The position numbers and the translations under genes were made by a program. Positions 50,382-59,307 of a DNA stretch of 64,000 nucleotides are shown piece by piece; positions within the stretch are counted from its first letter, which is position 1; the number at the start of each line of letters is the position of its first letter. The DNA comes from JAIBAC01 sp046331095. GTDB lineage: Bacteria; Actinomycetota; Acidimicrobiia; UBA2766. The notes below the pieces were generated by a model. It searched no databases. It worked only from the letters and a program-made list of their open reading frames with translations, and was not told the origin of the DNA. The DNA lies in NCBI GenBank assembly GCA_046331095.1, contig JAXLRM010000005.1, forward strand, positions 124,001 through 188,000. Reading direction: 5' to 3'.

Positions 50382-50502
50382 GACGTGGGGACTTGAACCG
50401 GGCTGTGAACCCGCCTCACGTCCCCACGTCCCCCGGCAACCCCCGAAACCCCCGACGTGGGGACTCAAACCGGGCTGTGAACCCGCCTCACGTCCCCACG
50501 TC
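50382..50502 (-). repeat. Hairpin array, family 1, two tandem units
   Basis: Units 50382-50430 and 50454-50502 (49 bp, period 72). Arms GACGTGGGGAC / GTCCCCACGTC. Two substitutions between units change paired positions from Watson-Crick to G-U in the minus-strand RNA, keeping the stem. The array lies between the 115-aa membrane protein and the carboxylase, and unit 2 encodes the last residues (DVGT) and stop codon of the membrane protein gene. Confidence 0.9.
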
Positions 50503-50835
50503 CCCCAGGGTGAGGCCCACGAGGACGCTGAGCCCGTTGGCCCCGAGGGACAATCCGGTAGCGAGAATGACGCCGCAGCGCAGCCACACGGCGTACACGG
50601 CAGCCTCGCCCACGACCACGAGCGACTCGCCCCAGAGCACTGCCGCGAGCCAGCCCACACGCGGCTGCAGCAAGGGGACGACCACGAACCAGAGCACCGG
50701 GACGGTCACGACGTTGGCCGACACCGCTGCGGCGGAGAGCTGCCCGAGGGAGCCAACCCGCAACCACGCCCCCACTGCAACGACGGCGGGCACCTCGACT
50801 GCGAGCGTCAGGGCGTACGCGGACGGGAATCCCAT
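50488..50835 (-). CDS. Small polytopic membrane protein, 115 aa
   Basis: 115 residues with three or four hydrophobic segments: YALTLAVEVPAVVAVGAWL, ANVVTVPVLWFVVVPLL, LVVVGEAAVYAVWL and GVILATGLSLGANGLSVLVG. No family recognised. ATG 50835 starts it; the C-terminus TLGDVGT and TGA come from repeat unit 2 of the hairpin array. It diverges from the membrane protein at 50887 with 51 bp between. Confidence 0.65.
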   Translation of the reverse strand: MGFPSAYALTLAVEVPAVVAVGAWLRVGSLGQLSAAAVSANVVTVPVLWFVVVPLLQPRVGWLAAVLWGESLVVVGEAAVYAVWLRCGVILATGLSLGANGLSVLVGLTLGDVGT

Positions 50836-50886
50836 GGCGCGACGCTACGTCGTCGAGCTGGTAGCAACTGGGACGACGCGCACAGG

Positions 50887-51915
50887 ATGTGGCCGTTGTC
50901 TCTACTCGCGATCACCTCGGCACGAGAGGAACCACTCCTCGTGCGCCACGCCACGACGCTGTTCCTGGCGGCCACGGCAGTCGCGTTCGGACTCGCGGTC
51001 GCCGCCCCGCTCCTCGTCACGGTCGTCGGGCTGGCGCTCTTCGGGCTTCCCCACACCGCGCTGGAGACCCGCTACGTGCTGGGACGGTTCGCCCCCCGCT
51101 TCGGGCCGCGTGCGCTCATGTGGTGGCTGGCGCCGATCACACTCGTGGTCTTGGCGCGGCTGGTACAGGTGGGCCCTGCGAAACAGATCGAGATCACCGT
51201 GGCGGTCACGGTCGCTGCCGCTGCGTGGGTCTGGTCGACACGCGGCTCACCGTGGCTGATGGCCGCGGGGGTCGTCGTCCTCGCCGCGTGCGGGTTCGCG
51301 TCCCTGCGCGCGATCGCGTGGTTCGTGGTCCTGGTGGCGTTCCTGCACAACCTCACCCCGGTACCGTTCCTTTGGGAGTGGGCCGGCCCCCACCGCCGCG
51401 GTTTCCGTGCCGTGCACCTGCTGTGGGCGGTCGCGATCCCAGCCCTGATCCTCTCGGGTGCGTGCGACGCGCTCCTGGCGCACGCGGCAGGTTGGGCTCT
51501 CGGTGGCGCGGGCACGACCACCGACGTCGCCGCTCTCTACACACCGCCGCCACTGCTCGCAGGTGTCTGGCCGCTGCGTTTCCTCGCGACGTTCGCGTTC
51601 TTGCAGACGATGCACTACGTGGTGTGGTGCGGGTTCGTACCCACGGCGACCGGTCGTGAGGCCGCTGCCGCTGCCCGGGTCGGTCCCCTGGCACAGCTGT
51701 GGCGCAGGCCTCGGTTCCTCCTGGTTGTCGCGGTCGCTGCGATCGTGGCCACGACGCTGTTCACGCTCGACTACGCGACCGGCCGCTGGATCTACGGTGC
51801 GCTCGCCTCGTACCACGCCTACGTGGAGTTCCCCGTACTCGCCGTGCTCGCGGCAACGGCCCTGGGAGCAGGGCCGCGCCTCGGAAGGCGCCAAGTCATC
51901 GGAGAGGAGACCTAG
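50887..51915 (+). CDS. Polytopic membrane protein with conserved-looking His motifs
   Basis: 342 residues, eight or nine membrane segments. Histidines sit in polar spots inside or near helices: LALFGLPHTALETRYVLGRF, FLHNLTPVPFLWEWAG and TMHYVVWCGFVP. The first motif recalls the GxPHGxxD of Brp/Blh-type carotenoid-cleaving membrane oxygenases, but the rest is too divergent to assign. Start ATG 50887 is a guess; no ribosome site. It ends directly before the next ATG. No carotenoid or rhodopsin gene is nearby. Confidence 0.65.
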   Translation: MWPLSLLAITSAREEPLLVRHATTLFLAATAVAFGLAVAAPLLVTVVGLALFGLPHTALETRYVLGRFAPRFGPRALMWWLAPITLVVLARLVQVGPAKQIEITVAVTVAAAAWVWSTRGSPWLMAAGVVVLAACGFASLRAIAWFVVLVAFLHNLTPVPFLWEWAGPHRRGFRAVHLLWAVAIPALILSGACDALLAHAAGWALGGAGTTTDVAALYTPPPLLAGVWPLRFLATFAFLQTMHYVVWCGFVPTATGREAAAAARVGPLAQLWRRPRFLLVVAVAAIVATTLFTLDYATGRWIYGALASYHAYVEFPVLAVLAATALGAGPRLGRRQVIGEET

Positions 51916-52155
51916 ATGATCGAAGTGACCGTCGTCAGGGCGGACATACCGCCCGGACCGCCACCGACGCAGCGCCCGACGGCTCCCACGACCACCACCG
52001 CGCAGCCGGCCACGACGCCGGCGTCGGGTTCCTGGTCGGGAGGCGGGATCGCGATCGCGATCGTCCTGATCGTCGCTCTCGTCGCCGCGATCGTCGCGAT
52101 CTCGCTCGTGGTCGCCCGCCGAGCAGGATCGAACCCACATTCCCCCACCGGGTGA
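51916..52155 (+). CDS. Small membrane protein with Thr/Pro linker
   Basis: 79 residues; ATG follows the previous stop directly, with GGAGAGGAG upstream. A short strand-like start, a PTAPTTTTAQPATTP linker and a single membrane segment (GIAIAIVLIVALVAAIVAISLVV) ending in RRAGSNPHSPTG. No family recognised. Its TGA abuts the TCA of the convergent Ccr gene (TGATCA). Confidence 0.7.
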   Translation: MIEVTVVRADIPPGPPPTQRPTAPTTTTAQPATTPASGSWSGGGIAIAIVLIVALVAAIVAISLVVARRAGSNPHSPTG

Positions 52156-53505
52156 TCAGCCCTCGCGCTGGAACAGGGTTATCGCGTCGAGGTGTTGCTC
52201 GCGCAGTGCCGCGTCGGTGACGCCGAGTCCCGCCTCGGGCGTGAGCACCCGGATGCCGATCTTGCCCTCGTGGCGGTTCTTGTGGACCTGGTACGCCGCC
52301 TCGCCCGTCTCGGCGAGCGGGAAGCTCCGCGACATGATCGGGTGGATCATCCCGAGGCAGGTCAACCGGTTCGCCTCCCACGCCTCCTTGTAGTTGGCGA
52401 AGTGCGAGCCGACGATGCGCTTGAGGCGCATCCAGAGGTGGCGGTTGTCGTACTCGTGCATGTAGCCCGTGGTCGACGCGCAGGTGACGACTGTCCCGCC
52501 GCGCTTGGCGACGAACACGCTCGCCCCGAAGGTCGACCGGCCCGGGTGCTCGTAGACGATGTCGGGGTCCTCGCCACCGGTGAGGGCGCGCACGGACTTG
52601 CCGAGCGCCCCCCAGGCCTTGGGGTCCTGCACGGTATCGGACTCGTCCCACACGGGCGGCAGGTCGCGGCGGTTGATCACCCGCTCGCACCCGAGCGCCT
52701 TGGCGAGACCGACGCGCTTGTCCGACGACACGACGCCGACGGGGATCCCGCCCCCGTTGAGGACGAACTGCACCGCGAACGCCCCCAACCCCCCGGTGGC
52801 GCCCCACACGAGGACGACGTCGCCCTGTTTCATGCGAGCACCGTTGGCGCCGACGAGCATTCGGTACGCGGTGGACGCCACGAGCGGGCTCGTCGCGGCT
52901 TCCTCCCACGTCAGATGGGCGGGCTTGGGCATGAGCTGGTTCGCCTTGACCATCGAGATGTCCGCGAGGCCGCCGAAGTTCGTCTCGAAACCCCAGATCA
53001 TCTGGCCGGCGTCGATCATGGAGTCGTCGTGGCCCTCGGGTCCCTCGAGGTCGACGTAGTTGCAGTGCACGAGGACCCGGTCGCCGGGCTTCCACTGCGT
53101 GACACCAGGGCCGACCCGCAGGACGACGGCGGCCGAGTCCGAGCCGATCACGTGGTACGGCAGGTCGTGTCGCGCCCACAGCTCGGACCTGCGCGCGTTG
53201 CGCTCGAGGAACACGAACGTCGGCAAGGGTTCGAAGATCGACGTCCAGACCGAGTTGAAGTTGATCGAGCTCGCCATGTTGGCGATGAGGACCTCGTTCG
53301 GCCCCAGGGGGGGAATCGGTACCTCGTCGACGTGGATCGATTTGCGGGGGTCCTTGTCGGGCGATTCCACGCCCTCGAACATGCCGACCTCGTCCTTGTG
53401 CACGGTTGCCGCCCGCATCGAGTCGGGAAGCGCCAGCTCGGCGATCTCCTCCCCGGGCGCCTCTGCGCCGATGGCGTCGACGATCGCCTGCATGTCCCCT
53501 GCCAT
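52156..53505 (-). CDS. ccr: Crotonyl-CoA carboxylase/reductase
   Basis: 449 residues from ATG 53505 (GGAGGGG upstream). Medium-chain dehydrogenase fold with VIGSDSAAVVLRVGPGV, VLVWGATGGLGAFAVQF (NADPH) and long family-specific segments: INFNSVWTSIFEP, WGFETNFGGLADISMVK and GSHFANYKEAWEANRL; the Asn, Phe-Glu and His in these are the residues known to hold CO2 in ethylmalonyl-CoA-forming enzymes. It reduces and carboxylates crotonyl-CoA to ethylmalonyl-CoA. This is the signature enzyme of the ethylmalonyl-CoA pathway, and also supplies extender units in streptomycetes. Confidence 0.95.
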   Translation of the reverse strand: MAGDMQAIVDAIGAEAPGEEIAELALPDSMRAATVHKDEVGMFEGVESPDKDPRKSIHVDEVPIPPLGPNEVLIANMASSINFNSVWTSIFEPLPTFVFLERNARRSELWARHDLPYHVIGSDSAAVVLRVGPGVTQWKPGDRVLVHCNYVDLEGPEGHDDSMIDAGQMIWGFETNFGGLADISMVKANQLMPKPAHLTWEEAATSPLVASTAYRMLVGANGARMKQGDVVLVWGATGGLGAFAVQFVLNGGGIPVGVVSSDKRVGLAKALGCERVINRRDLPPVWDESDTVQDPKAWGALGKSVRALTGGEDPDIVYEHPGRSTFGASVFVAKRGGTVVTCASTTGYMHEYDNRHLWMRLKRIVGSHFANYKEAWEANRLTCLGMIHPIMSRSFPLAETGEAAYQVHKNRHEGKIGIRVLTPEAGLGVTDAALREQHLDAITLFQREG

Positions 53506-53609
53506 CGGGCCCCTCCGGTCACGGCTTGGTTGGGCGGAAGCGCGGAATCGTAGGTTGCCGCCCACGGTCGAATCCATGCGTGAGCAGGGGGGTGCGAGCG
53601 GGGGTTGGG

Positions 53610-54089
53610 TCAAGCCGCCCGCGGACCGCTGCCGACCGGTGGCAGCGTCCGCACGAGCGACGAGGGGGCGTGGGCGCCGTGCTCGTTCAGCTTCGGTAGG
53701 GACCGCACCTCGGGATCGGGTGCGAGGAAACGCTCGAGCACCTCCGTGGCCCGCACCGAGAGAACGGGCGAGAGGACGATCACCACCAGCGCCAAGCCGC
53801 CAAGGGCGACGGCAGCCAGCACCGGAGCCAACCGGACGATGACTGCGGGTGCGGCGACGAGGCCTCCCAAGCCGATCCAGGTGGCGACGGCGCCACGCTC
53901 GGCGAGCCACGACCGGCTGCGAGGCTGCCGGGTGACCCAGAGTCCGACGAGGACCGCGAAGCCGAAGTAGGCGAGCGCCACGGCAGCGTTGAACCACACG
54001 ACGTGCGGGCGCTCGACGGCGAGGATCGTCCAGACGGGCCCAGCCACAGATGTGGCTGCGAGCGCACCGGCAAGTCTCTGCCTGTTCAT
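53610..54089 (-). CDS. Membrane protein, unknown, 159 aa
   Basis: 159 residues from ATG 54089. Four membrane segments: LAGALAATSVAGPVWTILAV, FNAAVALAYFGFAVLVGLWV, ATWIGLGGLVAAPAVIVRL and LAAVALGGLALVVIVLSPV. Cytoplasmic C-terminal tail. No family identified. It is 104 bp upstream of ccr on the same strand. The 237 bp upstream of it (54090-54326) hold no gene I can support. Confidence 0.6.
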   Translation of the reverse strand: MNRQRLAGALAATSVAGPVWTILAVERPHVVWFNAAVALAYFGFAVLVGLWVTRQPRSRSWLAERGAVATWIGLGGLVAAPAVIVRLAPVLAAVALGGLALVVIVLSPVLSVRATEVLERFLAPDPEVRSLPKLNEHGAHAPSSLVRTLPPVGSGPRAA

Positions 54090-54326
54090 CGGTGGTGATT
54101 GTGGCAGCGCCGCGACGCTGGGTGGTGGATAGTCCGGTGGCCCCGCCGGAAGGCTCCAGCAGGACGGCGCCGCCTTCCGTGGCGGCACCCGTCCCACCGG
54201 GCACCCCACCCGAACGCCGTCGTCGGGAACCACACCAGGGCGGGCCGGCATCCGTGTCGCCGTGCAGTCCCTTACCACTGCATCGGCACCTGGGCCTGCT
54301 TCGCGTGACAGATACCCTGACCGGCA

Positions 54327-54776
54327 ATGCGAGTCGTGCTCCAGCGGGTATCACGCGCCGACGTGAGTGTCGGCGACGAGGTCGTCGGCGCGATCGGACA
54401 GGGATACCTGGCCCTCGTGGGCGTGGCCACGGGCGACACCGCAGCCACGGCCCGGACCGCTGCCGCCAGGGTCGCCGCGATTCGTCTCTTCCCTTCCCCC
54501 GAGGACCCCGGGCGCAAGCCGATCGACGCCGACCTCGCGACAACCGGCGGGGCGGTTCTCGCAGTGAGCCAGTTCACGTTGGTGGCCGACACCAGCCGTG
54601 GCCGGCGCCCCGGGTTCTCCGGCGCTGCCCCGCCCGAGGTTGCCCTGGAGATCTTCGACGCGCTCGTCGCTGCGCTGCGGAACCGGGGTGTCACGGTCGA
54701 AACCGGTCGCTTCGGCGCCCACATGCAGGTGAGTCTCGTCAACGACGGCCCCGTGACGGTCGTGTTGGACTTCTAG
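54327..54776 (+). CDS. dtd: D-aminoacyl-tRNA deacylase
   Basis: 149 residues. MRVVLQRVSRADVSVGDEVVG, the active-site SQFTLVADTSRGRRPGFSGAA and the Gly-cisPro motif region VNDGPVTVVLDF are complete. It removes D-amino acids (and glycine from tRNA-Ala) from tRNAs. TACCCT at 54313-54318, 8 bp before ATG, suggests a leaderless or short-leader mRNA. Length is standard. Confidence 0.96.
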   Translation: MRVVLQRVSRADVSVGDEVVGAIGQGYLALVGVATGDTAATARTAAARVAAIRLFPSPEDPGRKPIDADLATTGGAVLAVSQFTLVADTSRGRRPGFSGAAPPEVALEIFDALVAALRNRGVTVETGRFGAHMQVSLVNDGPVTVVLDF

Positions 54777-54885
54777 TGCCGCACTCCCCCTGACGGAACA
54801 GCCACGGCAGGAAGCCGCCGGTCCGGAGCGAAGTCCTCCCCTGCCGCAATCACCCCTCCCGCCGACTCCCGCAGGTCGACTCGAC

Positions 54886-56187
54886 GTGGCCGTCAAGCTG
54901 CCCGACTACTCCCCGCTCGCCAAGGGCAAGGACGAACTCCTCGACGTGGTCCGCGGCCTCTGCATGGCAGCGGTGATCATGGTCCACGTCGGCTACGGCA
55001 AGGTCAACCCGAGGGGCACGGGCCTCTCGATGTACGTCGACAGCGTCTGGTTCGACTTCGCGTCGTGGGCGGTCGTGTGGGGCCTCGCCTTCTTCCCGAT
55101 CTCGGGAGCACTGTCGCGCAAGCTGTCGGGTGTCAGGCTCCGAACGTACTGGCGCCAGCGGGCTCCGCGGCTCCTGCTGCCGTACTACGCCTTCGCCTTG
55201 GTCATGGTGGCCGTCGAGCTCGCGATCAGGGCTTTCGGGCCGCCCGACAACGTGTGCGCGAACTTCAACCTCAAGAAGGTCGTCACCTGGATCTTCCCTC
55301 TGCACACCGACTGCCTCGGGCTCGCACAGGGGCCGTTGTGGTTCCTGATGACGTTCCTGCCGATCGTGCTGATGGCACCGGTCTTCCTCAAGGTCTACGA
55401 CTCGAGGTGGCGGTTCCGGGCGATCTGGATCGGGTTCGCAGCGCTGGTCCTCTTCGACGTGGGGCTGCTCACGAACACGACCACGATGCACCTCGACAAC
55501 ATGCTCGGCCAGTCCTCTCCCGACGGGTTGCTGCTTCTGGTGGTGACAGTGCACATGCTGGTGTTCTGGTCGATCCAGTTCTACCTGGGCTTCCTCTACG
55601 CGGACGGCTACACCACCAAGTTGGAGGAGAAGGGGCGCCTGCTGCCGCTCGCTGTCGCGCTGATGGGCGTCTGTACAGTGCTCGTGGTCTCCGGCCTCTA
55701 CGCGCACAACCCGTGGGGCTGGTGGAAGGGCACCTGCGCGGACGTGAGCTGCGACGGCAACCAGTTCCCGGCGACGCTCGCCTACATGGCGGGCTCCGTC
55801 GGCGGATACCTGTTCCTCGTCTGGGGCCGCCGCGGGCTGCTCTGGTTCGGCCGCCTCCCCGTCGTGAAACCCTCGCTACGCTGGCTGAGCGTACGCTCCC
55901 TCACGATCATGATCTGGCACATGGTCAGCTACGAGATCGTCTACTGGAGCTTGCGCGGGCTCGGCTGGATCGACGAGATCGAGTCGTGGCCGCAGTGGAT
56001 CCAGCGCCCCTTCTTCATAGCCCTCGTGGTGGCGGTCACCTTGCTGCTGGTCTGGATCTTCTACCCCCTCGAGAAGGTGACCTGGTTCCAGCCCAAGGCC
56101 AAGGCCTCGCCCGAGGCCTCGCAGGGAGCCGAGCGGACCACCCCGCCTCCCGGTGCCGAGCCCGAGCCGGAGCCCGCCCCGAGCTGA
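54886..56187 (+). CDS. Acyltransferase-3 family membrane protein
   Basis: 433 residues from GTG 54886, about ten membrane segments. KGKDELLDVVRGLCMAAVIM with His in VHVGYG and RLRTYWRQRAPRLLLPYYAF match the acyltransferase-3 / OpgC-like pattern (catalytic-type His, RR(x)RRL motif). These enzymes O-acylate sugars or lipids at the membrane. The C-terminal ~40 residues are acidic and Pro-rich (PGAEPEPEPAPS). Substrate unknown. Confidence 0.78.
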   Translation: MAVKLPDYSPLAKGKDELLDVVRGLCMAAVIMVHVGYGKVNPRGTGLSMYVDSVWFDFASWAVVWGLAFFPISGALSRKLSGVRLRTYWRQRAPRLLLPYYAFALVMVAVELAIRAFGPPDNVCANFNLKKVVTWIFPLHTDCLGLAQGPLWFLMTFLPIVLMAPVFLKVYDSRWRFRAIWIGFAALVLFDVGLLTNTTTMHLDNMLGQSSPDGLLLLVVTVHMLVFWSIQFYLGFLYADGYTTKLEEKGRLLPLAVALMGVCTVLVVSGLYAHNPWGWWKGTCADVSCDGNQFPATLAYMAGSVGGYLFLVWGRRGLLWFGRLPVVKPSLRWLSVRSLTIMIWHMVSYEIVYWSLRGLGWIDEIESWPQWIQRPFFIALVVAVTLLLVWIFYPLEKVTWFQPKAKASPEASQGAERTTPPPGAEPEPEPAPS

Positions 56188-56255
56188 CCGCCGAACAGCG
56201 CGGTCCCCCCCATGGCCTCCTCGAAGCCCACACGCACACACGCACACGCCCTGGG

Positions 56256-57914
56256 TCAGGCGCCCTCCAGACGCGCGCGCGCCCAGCGGTAGTCGGGTTT
56301 GCCGACCGAGTTGCGGCCCACGGAGTCCACCTGGAGCACCCAGCGCTTGGGCACCTTGTACCCGGCGAGGTGCTCGCGCAGGTACCGCGCGAGGTCCGCG
56401 CCCGTCACTCCGTCGAAGTCGGGTCGCACCTGTACCACCACACCGACGGCCTCCCCCCACTTCGGGTCGGCCACGCCCGCGACGAGGGCGTCGATCACAG
56501 CCGCGTGGCCCTTCAGGGCCGCCTCGACCTCCTCGGGGTAGACCTTCTCGCCACCGGTGTTGATGCACTGACTCCCCCGGCCCAGCAGCCGGATCGCACC
56601 ACCAGGCAACCGCACGGCGTGGTCGCCGGGGACCGAGTAGCGCACCCCGTCGACCACGGGGAATGTGGCCTCGGTCTTGGCCGCGTCCTCGAAGTAGCCG
56701 AGAGGGACGTGCCCGCTCTGTGCGAGAAGCCCCTCCTCGCCCGCGTCGCACTCGCGCCACGTACACGGCTCGAGCACGGTCGCCGCGTCGTGCAGCCGGA
56801 AAGTCGCGCCGGCAGCGGCCCCGGATCCGCCAACCCGGTCGGCGTCGCGGGAGTCGCTCACGGCCGTCGTGCCACTCTCGGACGCCCCGACCGTGTCCTG
56901 CACCGCGAGCCGCGGCAGCCTGGCCAGGAGTGCCTGCTTGCGGGACGGCGACGCAACCGCCCCCGAGCTGAGCAGGAAGCGCAACGACGAGAGGTCGTAC
57001 TCGCGCCGGTCGAGCTCGTCGAGGAGCGGCCCGAGGAAGGCGTCGCCGACGACCTGCAAGAGGACGACACCCTCGCGCTCGACCGCCTCCCAGATCCCTT
57101 CGGGGTCGAGGCGGTCGGGTTCGCGGGGCAACACGACCGTGCCCCCCTGTAGCAGGACCGAGAAGCTCGTCCAGTGACCGGCGCCGTGGATCATCGGAGA
57201 TGCCGGCATGCCGATCAGCCTCCGCCCCCCGACAGCGTGCTCGACCACGGCTTCGGGCGACTCGAAGCCACGCAGGTTTCCGCCGAGGCAGGCGAGGTAC
57301 CAGTCCTCCTGGCGCCACACCACGCCCTTGGGAAACCCGGTCGTGCCACCCGTGTAGAGCAGGTAGCGGTCGTCGCCACGGCATCCGCCGGGCAGGCCGC
57401 CGTCGCCGTGTGCCGCAACGACTTCGCCCCAGTCGAACGACCCTGCGACCGGCTCCACGCCGCTGCCGTCCTCGAGGCGGATCAACAGGCGCAGCGGTCC
57501 GGTCCGCTCCAACGCCCCCGCGAGCGCAGGCGCGAACCTCCCGTGGTAGACGATCGCGTCGAGGTCGGCGTCGTCGACCACGTACGCGACCTCCTCGGCC
57601 GTGTAGCGGTAGTTCACGTTGACGGGCACACAGCGTGCCCTGAACGCTCCCAGCATCGCGATCAGGTACTCGGCGCTGTTGCCGGCGAGGATCCCCACGT
57701 GGGACTGCACGCTGCCCGTGCGGTCGCCGATGGTGGTGACCCGCGAGGTGTCGCCGCGACACCCGAGGCCGGCCGCCGCGAGGCCTCGGGCGACCGCCGT
57801 CGCCGCAGCGTCGAAGTCGGTCCACGACAACCTCGCCGACGGTGTGACGATCGCGTCCTGCTCGCCCAGTCCGTCCGCGACGGACGAGACCAGGTCCGAG
57901 ATCGCGAACTGCAT
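56256..57914 (-). CDS. Acyl-CoA synthetase (AMP-forming)
   Basis: 552 residues from ATG 57914. AMP-binding P-loop LLYTGGTTGFPKGVVW, AVEREGVVLLQVVGDAFLGP, LLSSGAVASPSRKQAL, QDTVGASESG, GRGSQCINTGGEKVYPEEVE and the C-terminal catalytic Lys region (SVGKPDYRWARA). Resembles fatty-acyl-CoA ligases of actinobacteria. It activates a carboxylic acid with ATP and CoA. It diverges from the 196-residue protein at 58010 across 95 bp. Confidence 0.93.
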   Translation of the reverse strand: MQFAISDLVSSVADGLGEQDAIVTPSARLSWTDFDAAATAVARGLAAAGLGCRGDTSRVTTIGDRTGSVQSHVGILAGNSAEYLIAMLGAFRARCVPVNVNYRYTAEEVAYVVDDADLDAIVYHGRFAPALAGALERTGPLRLLIRLEDGSGVEPVAGSFDWGEVVAAHGDGGLPGGCRGDDRYLLYTGGTTGFPKGVVWRQEDWYLACLGGNLRGFESPEAVVEHAVGGRRLIGMPASPMIHGAGHWTSFSVLLQGGTVVLPREPDRLDPEGIWEAVEREGVVLLQVVGDAFLGPLLDELDRREYDLSSLRFLLSSGAVASPSRKQALLARLPRLAVQDTVGASESGTTAVSDSRDADRVGGSGAAAGATFRLHDAATVLEPCTWRECDAGEEGLLAQSGHVPLGYFEDAAKTEATFPVVDGVRYSVPGDHAVRLPGGAIRLLGRGSQCINTGGEKVYPEEVEAALKGHAAVIDALVAGVADPKWGEAVGVVVQVRPDFDGVTGADLARYLREHLAGYKVPKRWVLQVDSVGRNSVGKPDYRWARARLEGA

Positions 57915-58009
57915 GCTTGGTTCCAATTGCTCGCTGTTGTGTCCCCTTGACCGCGGCAACCGAGGGGACGACCTTGGGGGGTGCACCGCAGCCGCCGGAA
58001 GGAGACAGC

Positions 58010-58600
58010 ATGTTCGTACAGGTCATCGAGGGCAAGTGCAACGACCCCGACGCCCTCCACGAGCGGATGGAGACCTGGCAGAAGGATGTCATGCCGGGCG
58101 CGATCGGGTACCTGGGGTCGACCGGCGGGGTCACCAGCTCCGGGGACTGCATCATGATCGCCCGCTTCGAGAGCGAGGAAGCCGCCCGCCGCAACAGCGA
58201 CCGGCCCGAGCAGGGCGCCTGGTGGGAACAGACCGAGCGTTGTTTCACCGGACCCGTCACGTTCCACGACAGCACCGACGTGCACGTCATGCGCGAGTGC
58301 GAATCCGACGACGCCCACTTCGTCCAGGTGATGGAGGGCCACGTCGACGATGTCGCCAAGGCCCACGACTTCGAGGACCGTGCAGCACCGATGCTGGCGC
58401 AGCGGCGGCCCGATCTGATGGGGTCGTTGACCGCGTACCACGGCAACGACTTCACCCGGGTGGCCTACTTCTCCGACGAGGCCGCGGCAAGAGAGGGTGA
58501 GAAGAACGCTCCACCGGAGGAATTCGCGACCGAGATGACGGACTTGATGCGGGTCGAGCGCTACCTGGACCTACGCGATCCCTGGATGGTCTCCGCCTGA
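58010..58600 (+). CDS. Tandem ABM/dimeric alpha-beta barrel-like protein
   Basis: 196 residues from ATG 58010 (GGAAGGAG upstream). Two related ~85-residue repeats: one starts FVQVIEGKCNDPDALHERME and has IMIARFESEEAARR; the second starts FVQVMEGHVDDVAKAHDFED and has TRVAYFSDEAAAREGE. This is the pattern of antibiotic-biosynthesis-monooxygenase-like domains, fused as a pseudo-dimer. No catalytic residues are certain. Diverges from the acyl-CoA ligase, with which it may share regulation. Confidence 0.75.
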   Translation: MFVQVIEGKCNDPDALHERMETWQKDVMPGAIGYLGSTGGVTSSGDCIMIARFESEEAARRNSDRPEQGAWWEQTERCFTGPVTFHDSTDVHVMRECESDDAHFVQVMEGHVDDVAKAHDFEDRAAPMLAQRRPDLMGSLTAYHGNDFTRVAYFSDEAAAREGEKNAPPEEFATEMTDLMRVERYLDLRDPWMVSA

Positions 58601-58672
58601 CACAACTCCCCGCCGGCCCCGAATCGCCGGGAAAAACTGAACTCGGCGCCCCACGAGCCGATCACACCCAGG

Positions 58673-59269
58673 ATGGGGACGCCAGCGAACCCGCAACCTG
58701 CCTACCGAGGCCATGCTGCTGCACTCGCAGCGGTCCTGGCGGCATCTGGGCAGGCCACGCGGCGGCGACACCCGTCCAACGCAGGGTTCACGTCCGGCCC
58801 CTGGACGGCCGTCGGCTTCGTGATCGGTGCCGCTCTCGTGGCGGGCGCCTGCCTCCTCGCCCTTGCGGGCACGGGGAGCAACGTCACGGCCGGAGGCCTC
58901 TTGTCCGCGGTGCCGAGTGACGCGGCCTTCGGTGCGACGGTGCGCCAGGCGGCCGCGGACATGCGGCCTTACGAGTCCGCTTCGACCGCTGCCGACCTGC
59001 CCGAACCCGAGGCCTGGGCAGCCGAGTTCGTGGCGCGTGCTGTGGACCCCGCCCTGGGTCGGCTTGCGGTGGCGACCCCGCCGGTGCACCTGCGCGCGCC
59101 GACGGAGTCCGCCGTGTCCGCGCTCCACCGGGTCGAGGCGGAACTCGACGGGTACACGGTCTGCCGGTCCCGAGGTGGCAGATGTTCCACCCAACGTCAG
59201 GCCCTCGACCACGCCGTCGACGAGGCCTACCGGCTGCTCGGCGATCTGTCCCTCTACACGTTCGGCTAG
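58673..59269 (+). CDS. Membrane-anchored hypothetical protein
   Basis: 198 residues. One membrane segment (about residues 46-66: VGFVIGAALVAGACLLALAG) and a helical outside domain with two cysteines (TVCRSRGGRCSTQRQ) that could form a disulfide. N-terminal region cytoplasmic. No family identified. No clear ribosome site before ATG 58673. Confidence 0.6.
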   Translation: MGTPANPQPAYRGHAAALAAVLAASGQATRRRHPSNAGFTSGPWTAVGFVIGAALVAGACLLALAGTGSNVTAGGLLSAVPSDAAFGATVRQAAADMRPYESASTAADLPEPEAWAAEFVARAVDPALGRLAVATPPVHLRAPTESAVSALHRVEAELDGYTVCRSRGGRCSTQRQALDHAVDEAYRLLGDLSLYTFG

Positions 59270-59307
59270 TGCCGTCGTCGGTCACGGCACTGGCGCCACG
59301 ACCCAGG

